From Actinopolymorpha singaporensis (lineage in GTDB: Bacteria > Actinomycetota > Actinomycetes > Propionibacteriales > Actinopolymorphaceae): DNA of 64,000 nucleotides. The DNA is taken from assembly GCF_900104745.1 (NCBI RefSeq), contig NZ_LT629732.1, positions 2,901,981-2,965,980 of the forward strand. The letters run 5' to 3'. Both the position numbers and the translations under genes were made by a program. The notes under the pieces were generated by a model. That model was not told the DNA's origin, made no database searches, and saw only the letters and a program-made list of their open reading frames with translations. This document shows, piece by piece, positions 8,555-16,412 of the stretch (positions are counted from its first letter, which is position 1; the number at the start of each line of letters is the position of its first letter).

Positions 8555-10059
8555 CGCACCGACCTGCGCAACCGCCACACTGTGACGCGTCCGTCGACCG
8601 GACCGCCGGCACCGGGCGTGACCCGCAGGGTCCACGGTGGCGGCGACTGCGGGTAGAAGCGGAAGGTGAGCGTCTGGTCCGCCGCGAACAGCTCACCCAC
8701 CGACCCGTCCACGAGAAGGCGGAACCGGACGCTCGCCCGCCCCTGGGCCCCGGTTTCCTCGGCGTCCTCGTCGCCGGCGGCCGCCACCGCGTCCGTGATC
8801 GTGAAGGTGCCCCGGTGCGACCTCGGGTCCCGGCTCGCCAGGTCCCGGTCGACGGCCACTGTGCCCGCCCGCCAGTCGACGAGCAGGTCCAGGTGCTCGG
8901 GCTCACCGGCGCCGTCGGCGCCGGAGGTCACCAGCCGCACGCGGGTGGCGTCGCGGTCGGTGCCGGACGCGGTGAGCGCGAGGTCCAGCTCGAACTGGGC
9001 GGGCACGTCCACCACGTCCACCACGTCCACCGAGGAGCCGTCCTCCAGCGGGCCCTCGACGCAGCCGACAGCGCCGTCGCGAAGCGCGGCCAGTTCGGCC
9101 GGCGGATGCCAGCGGGGCTCACCCGCGCCGGTCACGGTGAGGACGCGGGGCAGGGTGAGCATCCCGGACCAGTCGGCCTCCACCGAGGCGACGGTCTCAC
9201 GCCCCTCGGTGACCCAGCCCCACACCAGCACCCGGCCACTCGGGTCGCGCATCACCGACGGGGCGTAGAAGTTCGGGCCCTGGTCGGCGCGCACCGCGGG
9301 CCCCGGGTCGGCGAGCCGGTCGGCCTGGTCGCGACCGCTGATCGCGAGCACGTGGGTGATGCCCTGGTGGCTGTCCCACGCGCCGACGAGGAGTACGCCC
9401 CACTCGCCGAGCGCGGCGTACTGCGGGCACTCCCACATCATCCCGGTGTCGTGGTCGGTGCCCTCGCCGGTACGCCGCCGGCTCGCGAACGGCCCGACGT
9501 AACTCCATCGCGTCAGATCGCTCGACTCGTACAGCCTGGCCTGCCCGAGTGCGCCGCCGTCGGCATCGTCTCCCGCGAGCCCGGCGCCGACGATCATGCA
9601 CCAGCGGCCGTGGTGCCACCACACGAACGGATCCCGGAACTGCACCGGCGACTCCGAGGCGTCCGGCGGATCGACCATCGGGACCGATCCGGTGAACTCG
9701 AACCCGTCGGCCGACTCCGCCCTCCGCACGGGCTGGAAGGGGTTCGCCGGGTCGAACGCCGAGTAGAACGCGTACAGCCGGTCGTCGGCCGGCACAGTGT
9801 TGCCCGACCAGCAACCTCCCTCGTCCGGCGTACCGGGGGAGGGCGTGAGCGCGGGGCGGTGCAGCGTCCAGGTCACGAGGTCGGAGCTGGTCGCGTGGCC
9901 CCAGTGCACCGGCCCGGTGCGGGGGGTGTCGAAGACCTGCTGGAAGTAGAGGTGGAAGACGCCGCGGTAGTGGACCGGGCCGTTCGGGTCGTTGACGTAG
10001 CCATCCACCGACCGCACGTGGAAGTGCGGCGCGTGGTGGTCGTTGGGTAGTGCGGGCAC
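8551..10059 (-). CDS. Glycoside hydrolase family 32 (fructan/sucrose hydrolase)
   Basis: This 502-residue protein starts at a GTG. All three GH32 catalytic motifs are present in order: NDPNG at residues 23-27 (Asp24 nucleophile), FRDP near 141 (transition-state stabiliser) and ECPQ near 209 (acid/base Glu). A beta-sandwich tail follows. No signal peptide is visible, so it should act in the cytoplasm on imported fructosides such as sucrose or short fructans. It precedes the coupled P-loop kinase and lies downstream of a Gfo/Idh oxidoreductase in the same direction with about 100 bp between them, so the three form a probable catabolic operon. No transporter gene is adjacent. Confidence 0.9.
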   Translation of the reverse strand: MPALPNDHHAPHFHVRSVDGYVNDPNGPVHYRGVFHLYFQQVFDTPRTGPVHWGHATSSDLVTWTLHRPALTPSPGTPDEGGCWSGNTVPADDRLYAFYSAFDPANPFQPVRRAESADGFEFTGSVPMVDPPDASESPVQFRDPFVWWHHGRWCMIVGAGLAGDDADGGALGQARLYESSDLTRWSYVGPFASRRRTGEGTDHDTGMMWECPQYAALGEWGVLLVGAWDSHQGITHVLAISGRDQADRLADPGPAVRADQGPNFYAPSVMRDPSGRVLVWGWVTEGRETVASVEADWSGMLTLPRVLTVTGAGEPRWHPPAELAALRDGAVGCVEGPLEDGSSVDVVDVVDVPAQFELDLALTASGTDRDATRVRLVTSGADGAGEPEHLDLLVDWRAGTVAVDRDLASRDPRSHRGTFTITDAVAAAGDEDAEETGAQGRASVRFRLLVDGSVGELFAADQTLTFRFYPQSPPPWTLRVTPGAGGPVDGRVTVWRLRRSVR

Positions 10060-10157
10060 CGCGCCAACGATGGTGCTGCGGGATCACCGCGGTCAACCGG
10101 CCGTCCGGCACGTGAGGTCCTGGCCGGGCTGCAACCGGACACTCCCCTCCCAGCGGG

Positions 10158-11156
10158 TCAGAGGCTCACGACCCGGCCGGAGGTGACGCTCTCGTGGACC
10201 GCGGCCACCACGGCGGTGACCGCAACGCCCTCGGCGACGGTGGGTACGCTCACCGGCTCGCCCCGCAGCAGGCAGGCGAAGTCGCGGGCGATCTCCGCGG
10301 CCACGCCGACCAGCCGGCCGTCGCGTTCCACCGTCGTGTGGTGCAGCCACTGCAGGGACGGCCCGGCGAAGTGGACGCCCTCGTCGGATCCGTCCACCCG
10401 CACCGCGGCCCGGCTGCCGACGAGTTCGTACCGGAAGTCGAACACGCTGGGATAGGACTCGGGCAGCACCCAGTGCGACTGCAGCGCGAGGGTGGTCCCG
10501 TCGTCGAAGGTCACCAGCGCGTGTACGCCGTCGTAGGTGTCGATGCCGTCCCGGGCCAGCTCCCGTCGCAGGCCGGTCGCGAAGACCGAGCGGGGAGTAC
10601 GCCCGGACAGCCACAGCGCCAGGTCGACCGTGTGCGGCATGAGGAACCACGCCGGGGTGGTCCGTGCGGCCCACGACAGCATCCGTTCCGGCACGAACCT
10701 GGTGTCGTTGAGGTGCGCGCACTGGAAGAGCACGTCGCCGACGGCGCCCTCGCTGATCTGCTGCCGTACGGCGACGAAGCGCGGGTTCCAGCGGTTCTCG
10801 AACGCCACCATCGCCGGGCCGCCGCCGGCGTCCACCGCGGCCTCGATCTCGCGGGCCTGTCCGACGTCGGTCGCCAGCGGCTTCTCCACCAGCAGGCCGA
10901 TCCCCGCCCGGGCGACGGCGACCGCCGCGTCCCGGTGGGCGAAGTCCGGGGTGGCCACCACGACGCCGGTGAGGTCGTGTTCGGAAAGCAGGTCCTCGTG
11001 GCCCTCATAGGCTGCGGCGCCGAACTCGGCCGCCAGCGCGGCTCCGGCCGGCGTCGGGTCGACGACCCCCACCACGCGCACGTCCTGGAGCTGGCCGAGC
11101 GCCCGGGTGAACATCCGGCCTCGAATGCCGGCACCCACCACCCCGATGTCAAGCAC
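10158..11156 (-). CDS. Gfo/Idh/MocA family oxidoreductase
   Basis: This 332-residue protein starts at the second of two adjacent GTG codons, 6 nt after GGAGGAGG; the first GTG (11159) is too close to it. The N-terminal Rossmann loop reads GVVGAGIRG. The EKPLA segment near residue 93 carries the conserved Lys of the family, and the C-terminal half is the usual substrate/dimer beta-sheet domain. Such enzymes oxidise, dehydrate or epimerise sugars and inositols with NAD(P). Because it precedes GH32 and a sugar kinase, it probably serves sugar catabolism; the exact substrate is unknown. Confidence 0.85.
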   Translation of the reverse strand: MLDIGVVGAGIRGRMFTRALGQLQDVRVVGVVDPTPAGAALAAEFGAAAYEGHEDLLSEHDLTGVVVATPDFAHRDAAVAVARAGIGLLVEKPLATDVGQAREIEAAVDAGGGPAMVAFENRWNPRFVAVRQQISEGAVGDVLFQCAHLNDTRFVPERMLSWAARTTPAWFLMPHTVDLALWLSGRTPRSVFATGLRRELARDGIDTYDGVHALVTFDDGTTLALQSHWVLPESYPSVFDFRYELVGSRAAVRVDGSDEGVHFAGPSLQWLHHTTVERDGRLVGVAAEIARDFACLLRGEPVSVPTVAEGVAVTAVVAAVHESVTSGRVVSL

Positions 11157-11365
11157 CACTTGCCTCCTCCGGTCGGTGCCGTCCTGCCAGCGGAGTCTGT
11201 CGGCGCCGTCCGTCAACGCCGCCTTGTCAGACAGGGCGGGACTCGATCAGTTCGCGAGCAGCGTCGTCCGCCCCAGTCGCCGGCCGCAACCCCGGCGACC
11301 TGGATCGACCCGCATCGACCCGGTCTTGGCCGCCCCCCTCGCTCACCGAGCCGACACTCACCGAG
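11157..11365. other. Intergenic region between the oxidoreductase and the kinase-linked repeats
   Basis: This stretch contains the ribosome binding site (11163-11170, minus strand) and presumably the promoter of the Gfo/Idh gene. Its remaining part would be the tail of the small minus-strand frame that starts in the repeats. No convincing gene is seen. Confidence 0.4.
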
Positions 11366-11470
11366 CCAGGGATCATCGGGCCAGGGATCATCGGGCCAGG
11401 GATCATCGGGCCAGGGATCATCGGGCCAGGGATCATCGGGCCAGGGATCATCGGGCCAGGGATCACGGGG
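11366..11470. repeat. 15-bp tandem repeat, seven units, abutting the kinase stop codon
   Basis: The unit CCAGGGATCATCGGG is repeated six times exactly (11366-11455) and a seventh time with changes (11456-11470). The seventh unit contains the kinase stop codon (TGA, complement of 11463-11465). On the minus strand a GTG at 11466 overlaps this stop (GTGA) and opens a 79-codon frame (down to 11227) made of Met-Ile-Pro-Gly-Pro repeats followed by a Ser/Gly-rich tail. The unit length is a multiple of three, so copy-number change would keep the frame. There are no spacers, so this is not a CRISPR array. Confidence 0.9.
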
Positions 11471-12389
11471 TCAGCAACTGGTAGGTGACGGTGAACAGCA
11501 CCACCGCGAGGACGACACAGAACAGCAGCGTCGGTACGGTCGGCACCTCGCGTGCCGAGCGGGGCCGGGAGTGCGGCTCGCCGGTCAGGAAACGCTCGAG
11601 GTCCCGGGCGAACTCCGCCGCGGTGGCCGGACGTTTCGCCGGGTCCCAGCTCAGCGAGCGGGTGAGGAGGCGGTCGAGCGCCGCGGGCTGACCAAGGCGT
11701 GCCGCCAGGGGAGGCGGCCTGCTGTCGGCCCCACGGTCCAGTACCGCCGCCGCGGTGCGGTCCGCGAAGGCCGGCTGCCCGTTGAGCAGGTGGTAGGTGA
11801 CGGCGGCCACGGCATACACGTCGGCTCGGCCGTCGAAGCCGTCGGTCTGGTGGGCCTGCTCGGGAGCCATGTAGCTCGGGGTTCCGGTCGTGACGGTGAA
11901 GCCTGAGGCTTCCGCGAGCACCTTCGCGCTGCCCAGATCGGAGACCACGAGCCGAGGTGGCGTGCAGCGGTCGTCGATCAGCAGATTGCTCGGCTTCACG
12001 TCGCGGTGGACGATGCCGGCGTCGTGGAGCACCTGGACGGCCCCGGCGGCCGCCACGCCGTACGCCAGTGCCTCCCGGGTGCTCAGCGAACCGATCCTGT
12101 CGGCGAGCGTCCCGCCTGGGATGTACTCCATCACGAAGTAGGGGCGCGCTTCCTCGTCGTCGCTCACCCCGACGTCGAAGACCCGCACCAGCCGGGGGTC
12201 GTCGACGCGGCGCAGCAGCCGCGCCTCCGCCAGGAAGCGCTCCCGTACGTCCGCGTTGTTCGCCCAGTTCTCGGCGAGCACCTTGATCGCGACGTCCGAT
12301 TCGAGGGCCGGATCATCGCCCAGCCACACCGTCGCGAACGCGCCGGAGCCGAGCACGCGCCGCATGCGGTATCGCCCGACCTGCCTCAT
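11463..12389 (-). CDS. Membrane-anchored Ser/Thr protein kinase (Hanks type)
   Basis: This 308-residue kinase has all core motifs: glycine loop GSGAFATV (about 15-22), VAIK lysine (about 37), HRDVKPSN catalytic loop (about 128), metal-binding Asp in DLG instead of DFG (about 151), and the APE segment (SYMAPEQ). A single transmembrane helix lies at about 287-305 and the protein ends four residues later, so there is no extracellular sensor domain. Its start codon lies 17 bp from that of a divergent ECF sigma factor, suggesting that the kinase controls that sigma factor, as known for some STK-associated ECF groups. There is no Shine-Dalgarno, so the transcript is probably leaderless. Confidence 0.9.
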   Translation of the reverse strand: MRQVGRYRMRRVLGSGAFATVWLGDDPALESDVAIKVLAENWANNADVRERFLAEARLLRRVDDPRLVRVFDVGVSDDEEARPYFVMEYIPGGTLADRIGSLSTREALAYGVAAAGAVQVLHDAGIVHRDVKPSNLLIDDRCTPPRLVVSDLGSAKVLAEASGFTVTTGTPSYMAPEQAHQTDGFDGRADVYAVAAVTYHLLNGQPAFADRTAAAVLDRGADSRPPPLAARLGQPAALDRLLTRSLSWDPAKRPATAAEFARDLERFLTGEPHSRPRSAREVPTVPTLLFCVVLAVVLFTVTYQLLTP

Positions 12390-12406
12390 GGGGACAAGAT
12401 TGTCCT
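12390..12406. promoter_or_regulatory. 17-bp bidirectional palindromic promoter region between kinase and sigma genes
   Basis: Only 17 bp separate the two divergent start codons. They contain the palindrome GGACAA-N2-TTGTCC (12392-12405). Reading right, CAAGAT ends 6 nt before the sigma ATG; reading left, CAATCT ends 7 nt before the kinase ATG. Each fits a -10 element of a leaderless transcript, so the same few bases would serve both promoters. The -35 region of each would lie inside the other gene. Confidence 0.65.
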
Positions 12407-12964
12407 ATGAGCTCCTTCGCAGACCCGGTGCCGCTCCCGGAGCTGGTGGCGCGCGCACGTTCGGGCGACCGCGACGCGCTCGAGGAACTGCTCGGCGTCA
12501 TCCGACCGCTGCTCCTCCGGCGCTGCTCACGATTCCTGCCGTACCTCGACGATGCCGAGGAGGCCGCCCAGGACGCGCTGGTCGCGATCGCACGGAACAT
12601 CGGCGACTTCACCGGCAGCGGCTCGTTCGAGGGCTGGATCACGGTGATCGCCTCGAACAGCGCCCGGATGACCTACCGGCGCCTGCGCCGACGGGCAGCC
12701 GAGAACGGCGTCGCCGAACTCCCCGAGACGGCGGATCCGCGCACCACGAGCGTGATGGCCGGGACCAGGCTCGACGTGATGGAGGCGCTTTCGGAACTGG
12801 AGCGGAGCAAGCCTCAGGTCGTGGAGCCCTTCGTGCTGCGCGATCTCGGATCGTTGCCGTACGAGGAGATCGCGGCGATCACCGGCACCTCGCTCGCCAC
12901 GGTCCGCGACCGGATCCACGTCGCACGGAAGTTCATGCGGTCCGCACTGACGACCAGGCTGTGA
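12407..12964 (+). CDS. ECF-type RNA polymerase sigma factor
   Basis: This 185-residue protein has region 2 at about 25-95 (the DDAEEAAQDALVAIARNI segment corresponds to the core-binding helix 2.2). After a linker comes region 4 at about 125-180, with a typical helix-turn-helix LPYEEIAAITGTSLATVRDR. There is no C-terminal extension and no anti-sigma gene next to it. Instead it is divergent from a membrane Ser/Thr kinase, so phosphorylation may replace an anti-sigma factor (inference). No Shine-Dalgarno is visible and the ATG is placed as for a leaderless mRNA. The secreted protein gene downstream could be a target or partner. Confidence 0.88.
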   Translation: MSSFADPVPLPELVARARSGDRDALEELLGVIRPLLLRRCSRFLPYLDDAEEAAQDALVAIARNIGDFTGSGSFEGWITVIASNSARMTYRRLRRRAAENGVAELPETADPRTTSVMAGTRLDVMEALSELERSKPQVVEPFVLRDLGSLPYEEIAAITGTSLATVRDRIHVARKFMRSALTTRL

Positions 12965-13085
12965 CCGTACGCGCACGTCTTCCTCACCTCCTTTTCACAA
13001 CCGGCCACCAACGAACCATGCTGCGCGCGCATCGGAACGAGTGAACGGCGGAAACAGACCGCCCAACTCCTTTCGGGGGAACGAC

Positions 13086-13808
13086 ATGAAGCTCACTCAT
13101 GCGGTTGTAGCCGTGCTCGCCGCTGTGGTCACCGGCGTCGGTGGAGGCGCCGGCGCCGCCCAGATCGCGAACGCCCACGACGAGGCCGGCGTCACGTCGC
13201 GGACCTCGACCGCGAAGGCGTCGACGACGCGCAAGCCGACCGCGAAGAAGCCGACCACGACGAAGCCGACCACGACGAAGCCGACCACGAAGGCGGCGCG
13301 CGACGCCCTTTCGGAGGAGAACGTCATCCGCGAACGCCTCTACTACGACGTGACCGGACACTCGTTCACCCGGGTCGACCCGGACCCGGCGGAGAAACTG
13401 GGGCCGTGCACGGGTGACCAGACGTTCGCCGACGTCCTGCCGAGCCGGGGCGTGACGAGGATCGGCTCGGAGCTGGTCGGAGAAGCCGGCAGCGGCCGGC
13501 GCGTCGTCGAGCAGGTGGCCCAGACGCGGACCGCGCGCGAGGCGAGGGCCACGGCGGACGAGATCGTGTCCCTGGTCGACGTGTGTGACGGGATCTCCGG
13601 GGGCGACTTCGGGTACGGAGCCGCGGTCACCGTGGAGTCGGACGCGAACGTCACTTACTTCCCCGCGTACGACTCCGACACGGCCGCCGGTGGCTACATC
13701 GTCTTCTCCGTGGGCACCCGGGTCGGCGTCGTCGACGTCACCGACCACGTGACCCCGGCCGAGGTCGACCACCTGGCGAAGGAGGCCGCGAACATCGCCA
13801 GGGACTAA
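13086..13808 (+). CDS. Secreted protein of unknown function, possibly PknH-sensor-like
   Basis: This 240-residue protein starts at the ATG after a GGGGGAA ribosome site. It has a signal peptide (about 1-30) and then a Lys/Pro/Thr-rich wall-spanning-type linker with KPTTT repeats (about 45-70). The folded C-terminal domain of about 165 residues holds two cysteines (GPCTGD and VDVCDG) that could form a disulfide. Size, linker and cysteine pattern recall extracellular PknH-like sensor domains, but I do not recognise clear motifs. Being next to a kinase that lacks a sensor and to an ECF sigma factor makes a role in that signalling unit plausible but unproven. Confidence 0.7.
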   Translation: MKLTHAVVAVLAAVVTGVGGGAGAAQIANAHDEAGVTSRTSTAKASTTRKPTAKKPTTTKPTTTKPTTKAARDALSEENVIRERLYYDVTGHSFTRVDPDPAEKLGPCTGDQTFADVLPSRGVTRIGSELVGEAGSGRRVVEQVAQTRTAREARATADEIVSLVDVCDGISGGDFGYGAAVTVESDANVTYFPAYDSDTAAGGYIVFSVGTRVGVVDVTDHVTPAEVDHLAKEAANIARD

Positions 13809-13947
13809 GGCATTTCCTGGTGCACCAGGGGCACGCGCCTTCCACCCTCCGCCGCCGGACCGGCGTACTCCTCCTCCGGGGGGATGCGCCGGCCGGCCAG
13901 GCGGACCATCCTCGGGGAATTCACGAGGAGCAGGAGGAGGGGCCGCC

Positions 13948-15555
13948 GTGTTCGACTACGTCATCGTCGGTGCCGGGTCCGCGGGCTGCGTACTGGCCAA
14001 CAGGCTGTCGGCCGACCCGGGCGTGCGGGTGCTGCTGGTCGAGGCGGGTGGGCCCGACCGCCATCCGCTGTTCCGGGTACCGAAGGGGTTCGGGAAGCTG
14101 ATGGACGACCCTCGCAAGGCCTGGCACTACCAGACCCGGCCCTTCGGCCCGCGGGCGCGACCGGAGGTGTGGCCTCGGGGGAAGGTCCTCGGCGGGTCGA
14201 GCTCGATCAACGGCCTGGTCTACAACCGGGGCGGCCGCGACGACTGGGACGACCTCGTCCGGCTCGGCAACCCCGGCTGGGGATGGGACACGATCCTCCC
14301 GATCTTCAGAGGGTTCGAGGACAACATCTTCGGCTCCTCGGCCAGCCGGGGCGCGGGCGGCCCGCTCGGCATCTCACCACCACGGACGCCCGACCCGCTC
14401 TCGGTGGAGATGGTCGAGACCGGCCGTTCGGTCGGGCTCACGCCGGTGCGGGACGTCAACGACGCCGAGGAGTCCGAGGGTGAACGCATCGGGCACACCA
14501 TGGCCACCATCCGCGACGGCCGCCGGGTCAGCGCGGCCACCGCGTTCCTTCGTCCCGTACGCCATCGGCCGAACCTCACTGTGCGCACCGGCACGACGGT
14601 CACCGGCCTGGTGTTCGGCGGCGACAAGGTGGTCGGGGTACGGGCCCGGGACGCCTCAGGGGCGACGGTCGAGTTCCCGGCCGCGCGCGAGGTGGTGCTG
14701 TCCCTGGGCAGCCTGGGTACGCCCAAGCTGCTGCAGCAGTCCGGCATCGGCCCGGCCGAGGTGCTGCGCGCCGCCGGTGTCGACGTACGACTGGACCGGG
14801 AGCTGGTCGGAGCGCGGATGCGCGAGCATCGGTGCCTGCCGCTGAAGTTCCGGCTCCGTGAGAACCTCGGCACCAACCGGATGCTGTCGTCACCGGCGCG
14901 GCAGGGACTCACCGCGCTGAGATACCTGGTCCGCCGGGACGGCCCGCTCGCCACACCGGCGTACGACGTGCTCGCGTTCATGAAGAGTCGGCCCGAACTC
15001 GATCGCCCGGACGCGCAGGTGCTGATGGGGCCGTGGTCGGTGGCGACCTACCAGGCGGGGGAGGCGGTCACCGTCGAGCGGGAGCCCGGGCTGTCCGCCG
15101 TGGCGGAGATCCTCCGGCCCACCGCGGAAGGGATCGTCCGGATCACCTCGGCCGACCCGGATGCGCCGCTGGACGTGGAGCCCAACTACCTGGGGTCGGA
15201 GCACGACCGCCGGATCGCCGTGGACGTCCTCGCCCGGATGCGGGAGTTCTTCGCGCACGAACCGATCGCGGCGCGGCTGGCGACCGAGACGTTCCCGGGC
15301 CCGGGCGTCCGCACCGACGAGGACGTCATCGACACCATGCTGGACTCCGGCTACTGCGGCTACCACGCCATCGGCACCTGCGCGATGGGCCCGGCCGACA
15401 CGGACGTCGTCGACTCCCGCCTCCGGGTCCGTGGAGTGGACAACCTGCGGGTCATGGACGCCTCGGTGCTGCCGGCCATGGTCTCGGGCAACCTGAACGG
15501 CCCGGTGATGGCGATGGCCTGGCACGCGGCGGACCTCATCCTCCAGCGGGCATGA
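13948..15555 (+). CDS. GMC family FAD-dependent oxidoreductase (choline dehydrogenase-like)
   Basis: This 535-residue protein starts at a GTG behind AGGAGGAGG. The N-terminus VIVGAGSAGCVLANRLS is the FAD-binding dinucleotide fold, and GKVLGGSSSINGLVYNRGG is GMC signature 1. The C-terminal block contains the active-site pair GYHAIGTC (His) and GNLNGP (Asn). The length fits alcohol or choline dehydrogenases of the BetA type. It acts in the cytoplasm on an alcohol substrate that cannot be defined here. No betaine aldehyde dehydrogenase is adjacent, so a glycine-betaine role is not supported. Confidence 0.88.
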   Translation: MFDYVIVGAGSAGCVLANRLSADPGVRVLLVEAGGPDRHPLFRVPKGFGKLMDDPRKAWHYQTRPFGPRARPEVWPRGKVLGGSSSINGLVYNRGGRDDWDDLVRLGNPGWGWDTILPIFRGFEDNIFGSSASRGAGGPLGISPPRTPDPLSVEMVETGRSVGLTPVRDVNDAEESEGERIGHTMATIRDGRRVSAATAFLRPVRHRPNLTVRTGTTVTGLVFGGDKVVGVRARDASGATVEFPAAREVVLSLGSLGTPKLLQQSGIGPAEVLRAAGVDVRLDRELVGARMREHRCLPLKFRLRENLGTNRMLSSPARQGLTALRYLVRRDGPLATPAYDVLAFMKSRPELDRPDAQVLMGPWSVATYQAGEAVTVEREPGLSAVAEILRPTAEGIVRITSADPDAPLDVEPNYLGSEHDRRIAVDVLARMREFFAHEPIAARLATETFPGPGVRTDEDVIDTMLDSGYCGYHAIGTCAMGPADTDVVDSRLRVRGVDNLRVMDASVLPAMVSGNLNGPVMAMAWHAADLILQRA

Positions 15556-15605
15556 GCAGTCGGGGGCGGCCGATCCGCGGTCCGGCATGGCGCGGCGACA
15601 GAGTA

Positions 15606-15635
15606 GGGCGGCCCGGCCAGTCGGCCGGACCGCCC
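15606..15635. terminator. Bidirectional terminator hairpin between convergent genes
   Basis: GGGCGG-C-CCGGCC, a 4-nt loop, then GGCCGG-A-CCGCCC form a 12-bp stem with one internal mismatch. It lies between the GMC gene (ending 15555) and hsp20 (ending 15663). Confidence 0.7.
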
Positions 15636-15662
15636 CGAGGGATCCGTGCGAAGTAGCCTGCG

Positions 15663-16085
15663 TCAGGCGCTGATCTTCTGGCGCTCGGAGGCGCCGCTGA
15701 TCTGCACCTTGCGCGGCTTGGCCTGCTCGGCGACGGGCAGCTTCACGGTCAGTACGCCGGCTTCGTAGTCGGCTTCCATCCGATCGGTGTCCAGCGTGTC
15801 GCCGAGGAACAGCTGCCTGGTGAAGGTGCCCTGCGGACGCTCGGCCACCAGCATCTCCACCTCGTCGTCTCGCGGGGCGCGCCGCTCGGCACGCACGGTG
15901 AGGACGTTGCGTTCCACGGTGAGATCGACATCCTCGACGCGTACGCCGGGAAGATCGAAGTGGACGTAGAAGGTGTCGCCCTTGCGATAGGCGTCGATGG
16001 GTACGGCTGTCGGCCGGGCCGCGGAGGACAGCAGCTGCTGGCTGAGACGGTCGAACTCCCGGAACGGGTCGGTGCGCATCAACAT
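15663..16085 (-). CDS. Hsp20/alpha-crystallin family small heat shock protein
   Basis: This 140-residue protein matches bacterial Hsp20/Hsp18 in length. The N-terminus MLMRTDPFREFDRLSQQLL is typical. The alpha-crystallin beta-sandwich spans about 35-130 (HFDLPGVRVEDVDLTVERNV, and the late GVLTVKLPVAE strand). It acts as an ATP-independent holdase chaperone. The ATG lies behind GGGAG; a second ATG two codons later is possible. A HAIR operator 68 bp upstream of the start indicates repression by HspR and induction by heat shock. Confidence 0.92.
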   Translation of the reverse strand: MLMRTDPFREFDRLSQQLLSSAARPTAVPIDAYRKGDTFYVHFDLPGVRVEDVDLTVERNVLTVRAERRAPRDDEVEMLVAERPQGTFTRQLFLGDTLDTDRMEADYEAGVLTVKLPVAEQAKPRKVQISGASERQKISA

Positions 16086-16152
16086 CGTGACTCCCGGAAA
16101 ACGCTCAGAAACCTACGATCCTGATCTTTCTGATCTGTCTCGCTACAACTAC

Positions 16153-16173
16153 CTTGAGCCTGCTCGACTCAAC
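16153..16173. promoter_or_regulatory. HAIR operator (HspR-binding inverted repeat)
   Basis: CTTGAGC, 7 nt, ACTCAAC matches the HspR consensus CTTGAGT-N7-ACTCAAG at 12 of 14 positions. On the minus strand the right arm reads GTTGAGT, which supplies a TTGAGT -35-like hexamer for hsp20, so bound HspR would block the promoter. This is the known mechanism for actinobacterial clpB, dnaK and hsp20-type genes. Confidence 0.85.
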
Positions 16174-16235
16174 TAGCTCCTTATTTAGCGCGCGCCCAGG
16201 GAGTCGTCAAGCACGCCCCGCGGAGACTTCGCTCA

Positions 16236-16263
16236 TTCGAGCTCACCGCGTCCCCACTACACT
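16236..16263 (+). promoter_or_regulatory. Candidate terC promoter
   Basis: TACACT (16258-16263) is a good -10, with a weak TTCGAG (16236-16241) 16 bp upstream. Transcription would begin near 16270, exactly at the 5' edge of the riboswitch. Confidence 0.5.
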
Positions 16264-16270
16264 GCTCGCT

Positions 16271-16412
16271 GAGTTGGAGGGGAGTACTCCCACGCGGTGG
16301 CGTCGTCATCACGGCTCGTCCACGACGGGCCCGGGGCCACCGGTCCGGACATGCCGTGCCCGGGCGGAGGAGACCTCCGGCGTAGACGTCCGTCCATCGC
16401 CGGAGGTGTTGC
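16271..16412 (+). promoter_or_regulatory. yybP-ykoY manganese riboswitch with Shine-Dalgarno sequestration
   Basis: GGGGAGTA at 16279-16286, CGTCGTCATCACGG at 16301-16314 and GGCGGAGGAGACCTCCG at 16363-16379 are the conserved blocks of the yybP-ykoY (Mn2+) family, which commonly precedes terC/alx genes. ACCTCCGGCG (16373-16382), the 3' strand of the aptamer, is a perfect complement of CGCCGGAGGT (16398-16407), which includes the terC ribosome binding site. Metal-bound folding of the aptamer should free the ribosome site; without Mn2+ it would be masked. The family match is firm by motif, and the alternative pairing is my own reading. Confidence 0.85.

Noticed and set aside
11366-11470. Repeat array considered as CRISPR
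   Set aside because: Units are contiguous with no spacers, only 15 bp long and without cas genes; it is a minisatellite.
10194-11906. 570-codon plus-strand frame across the Gfo/Idh gene, the repeats and the kinase
   Set aside because: It is antisense to two clear genes and its only striking part is the translation of the 15-bp repeat.
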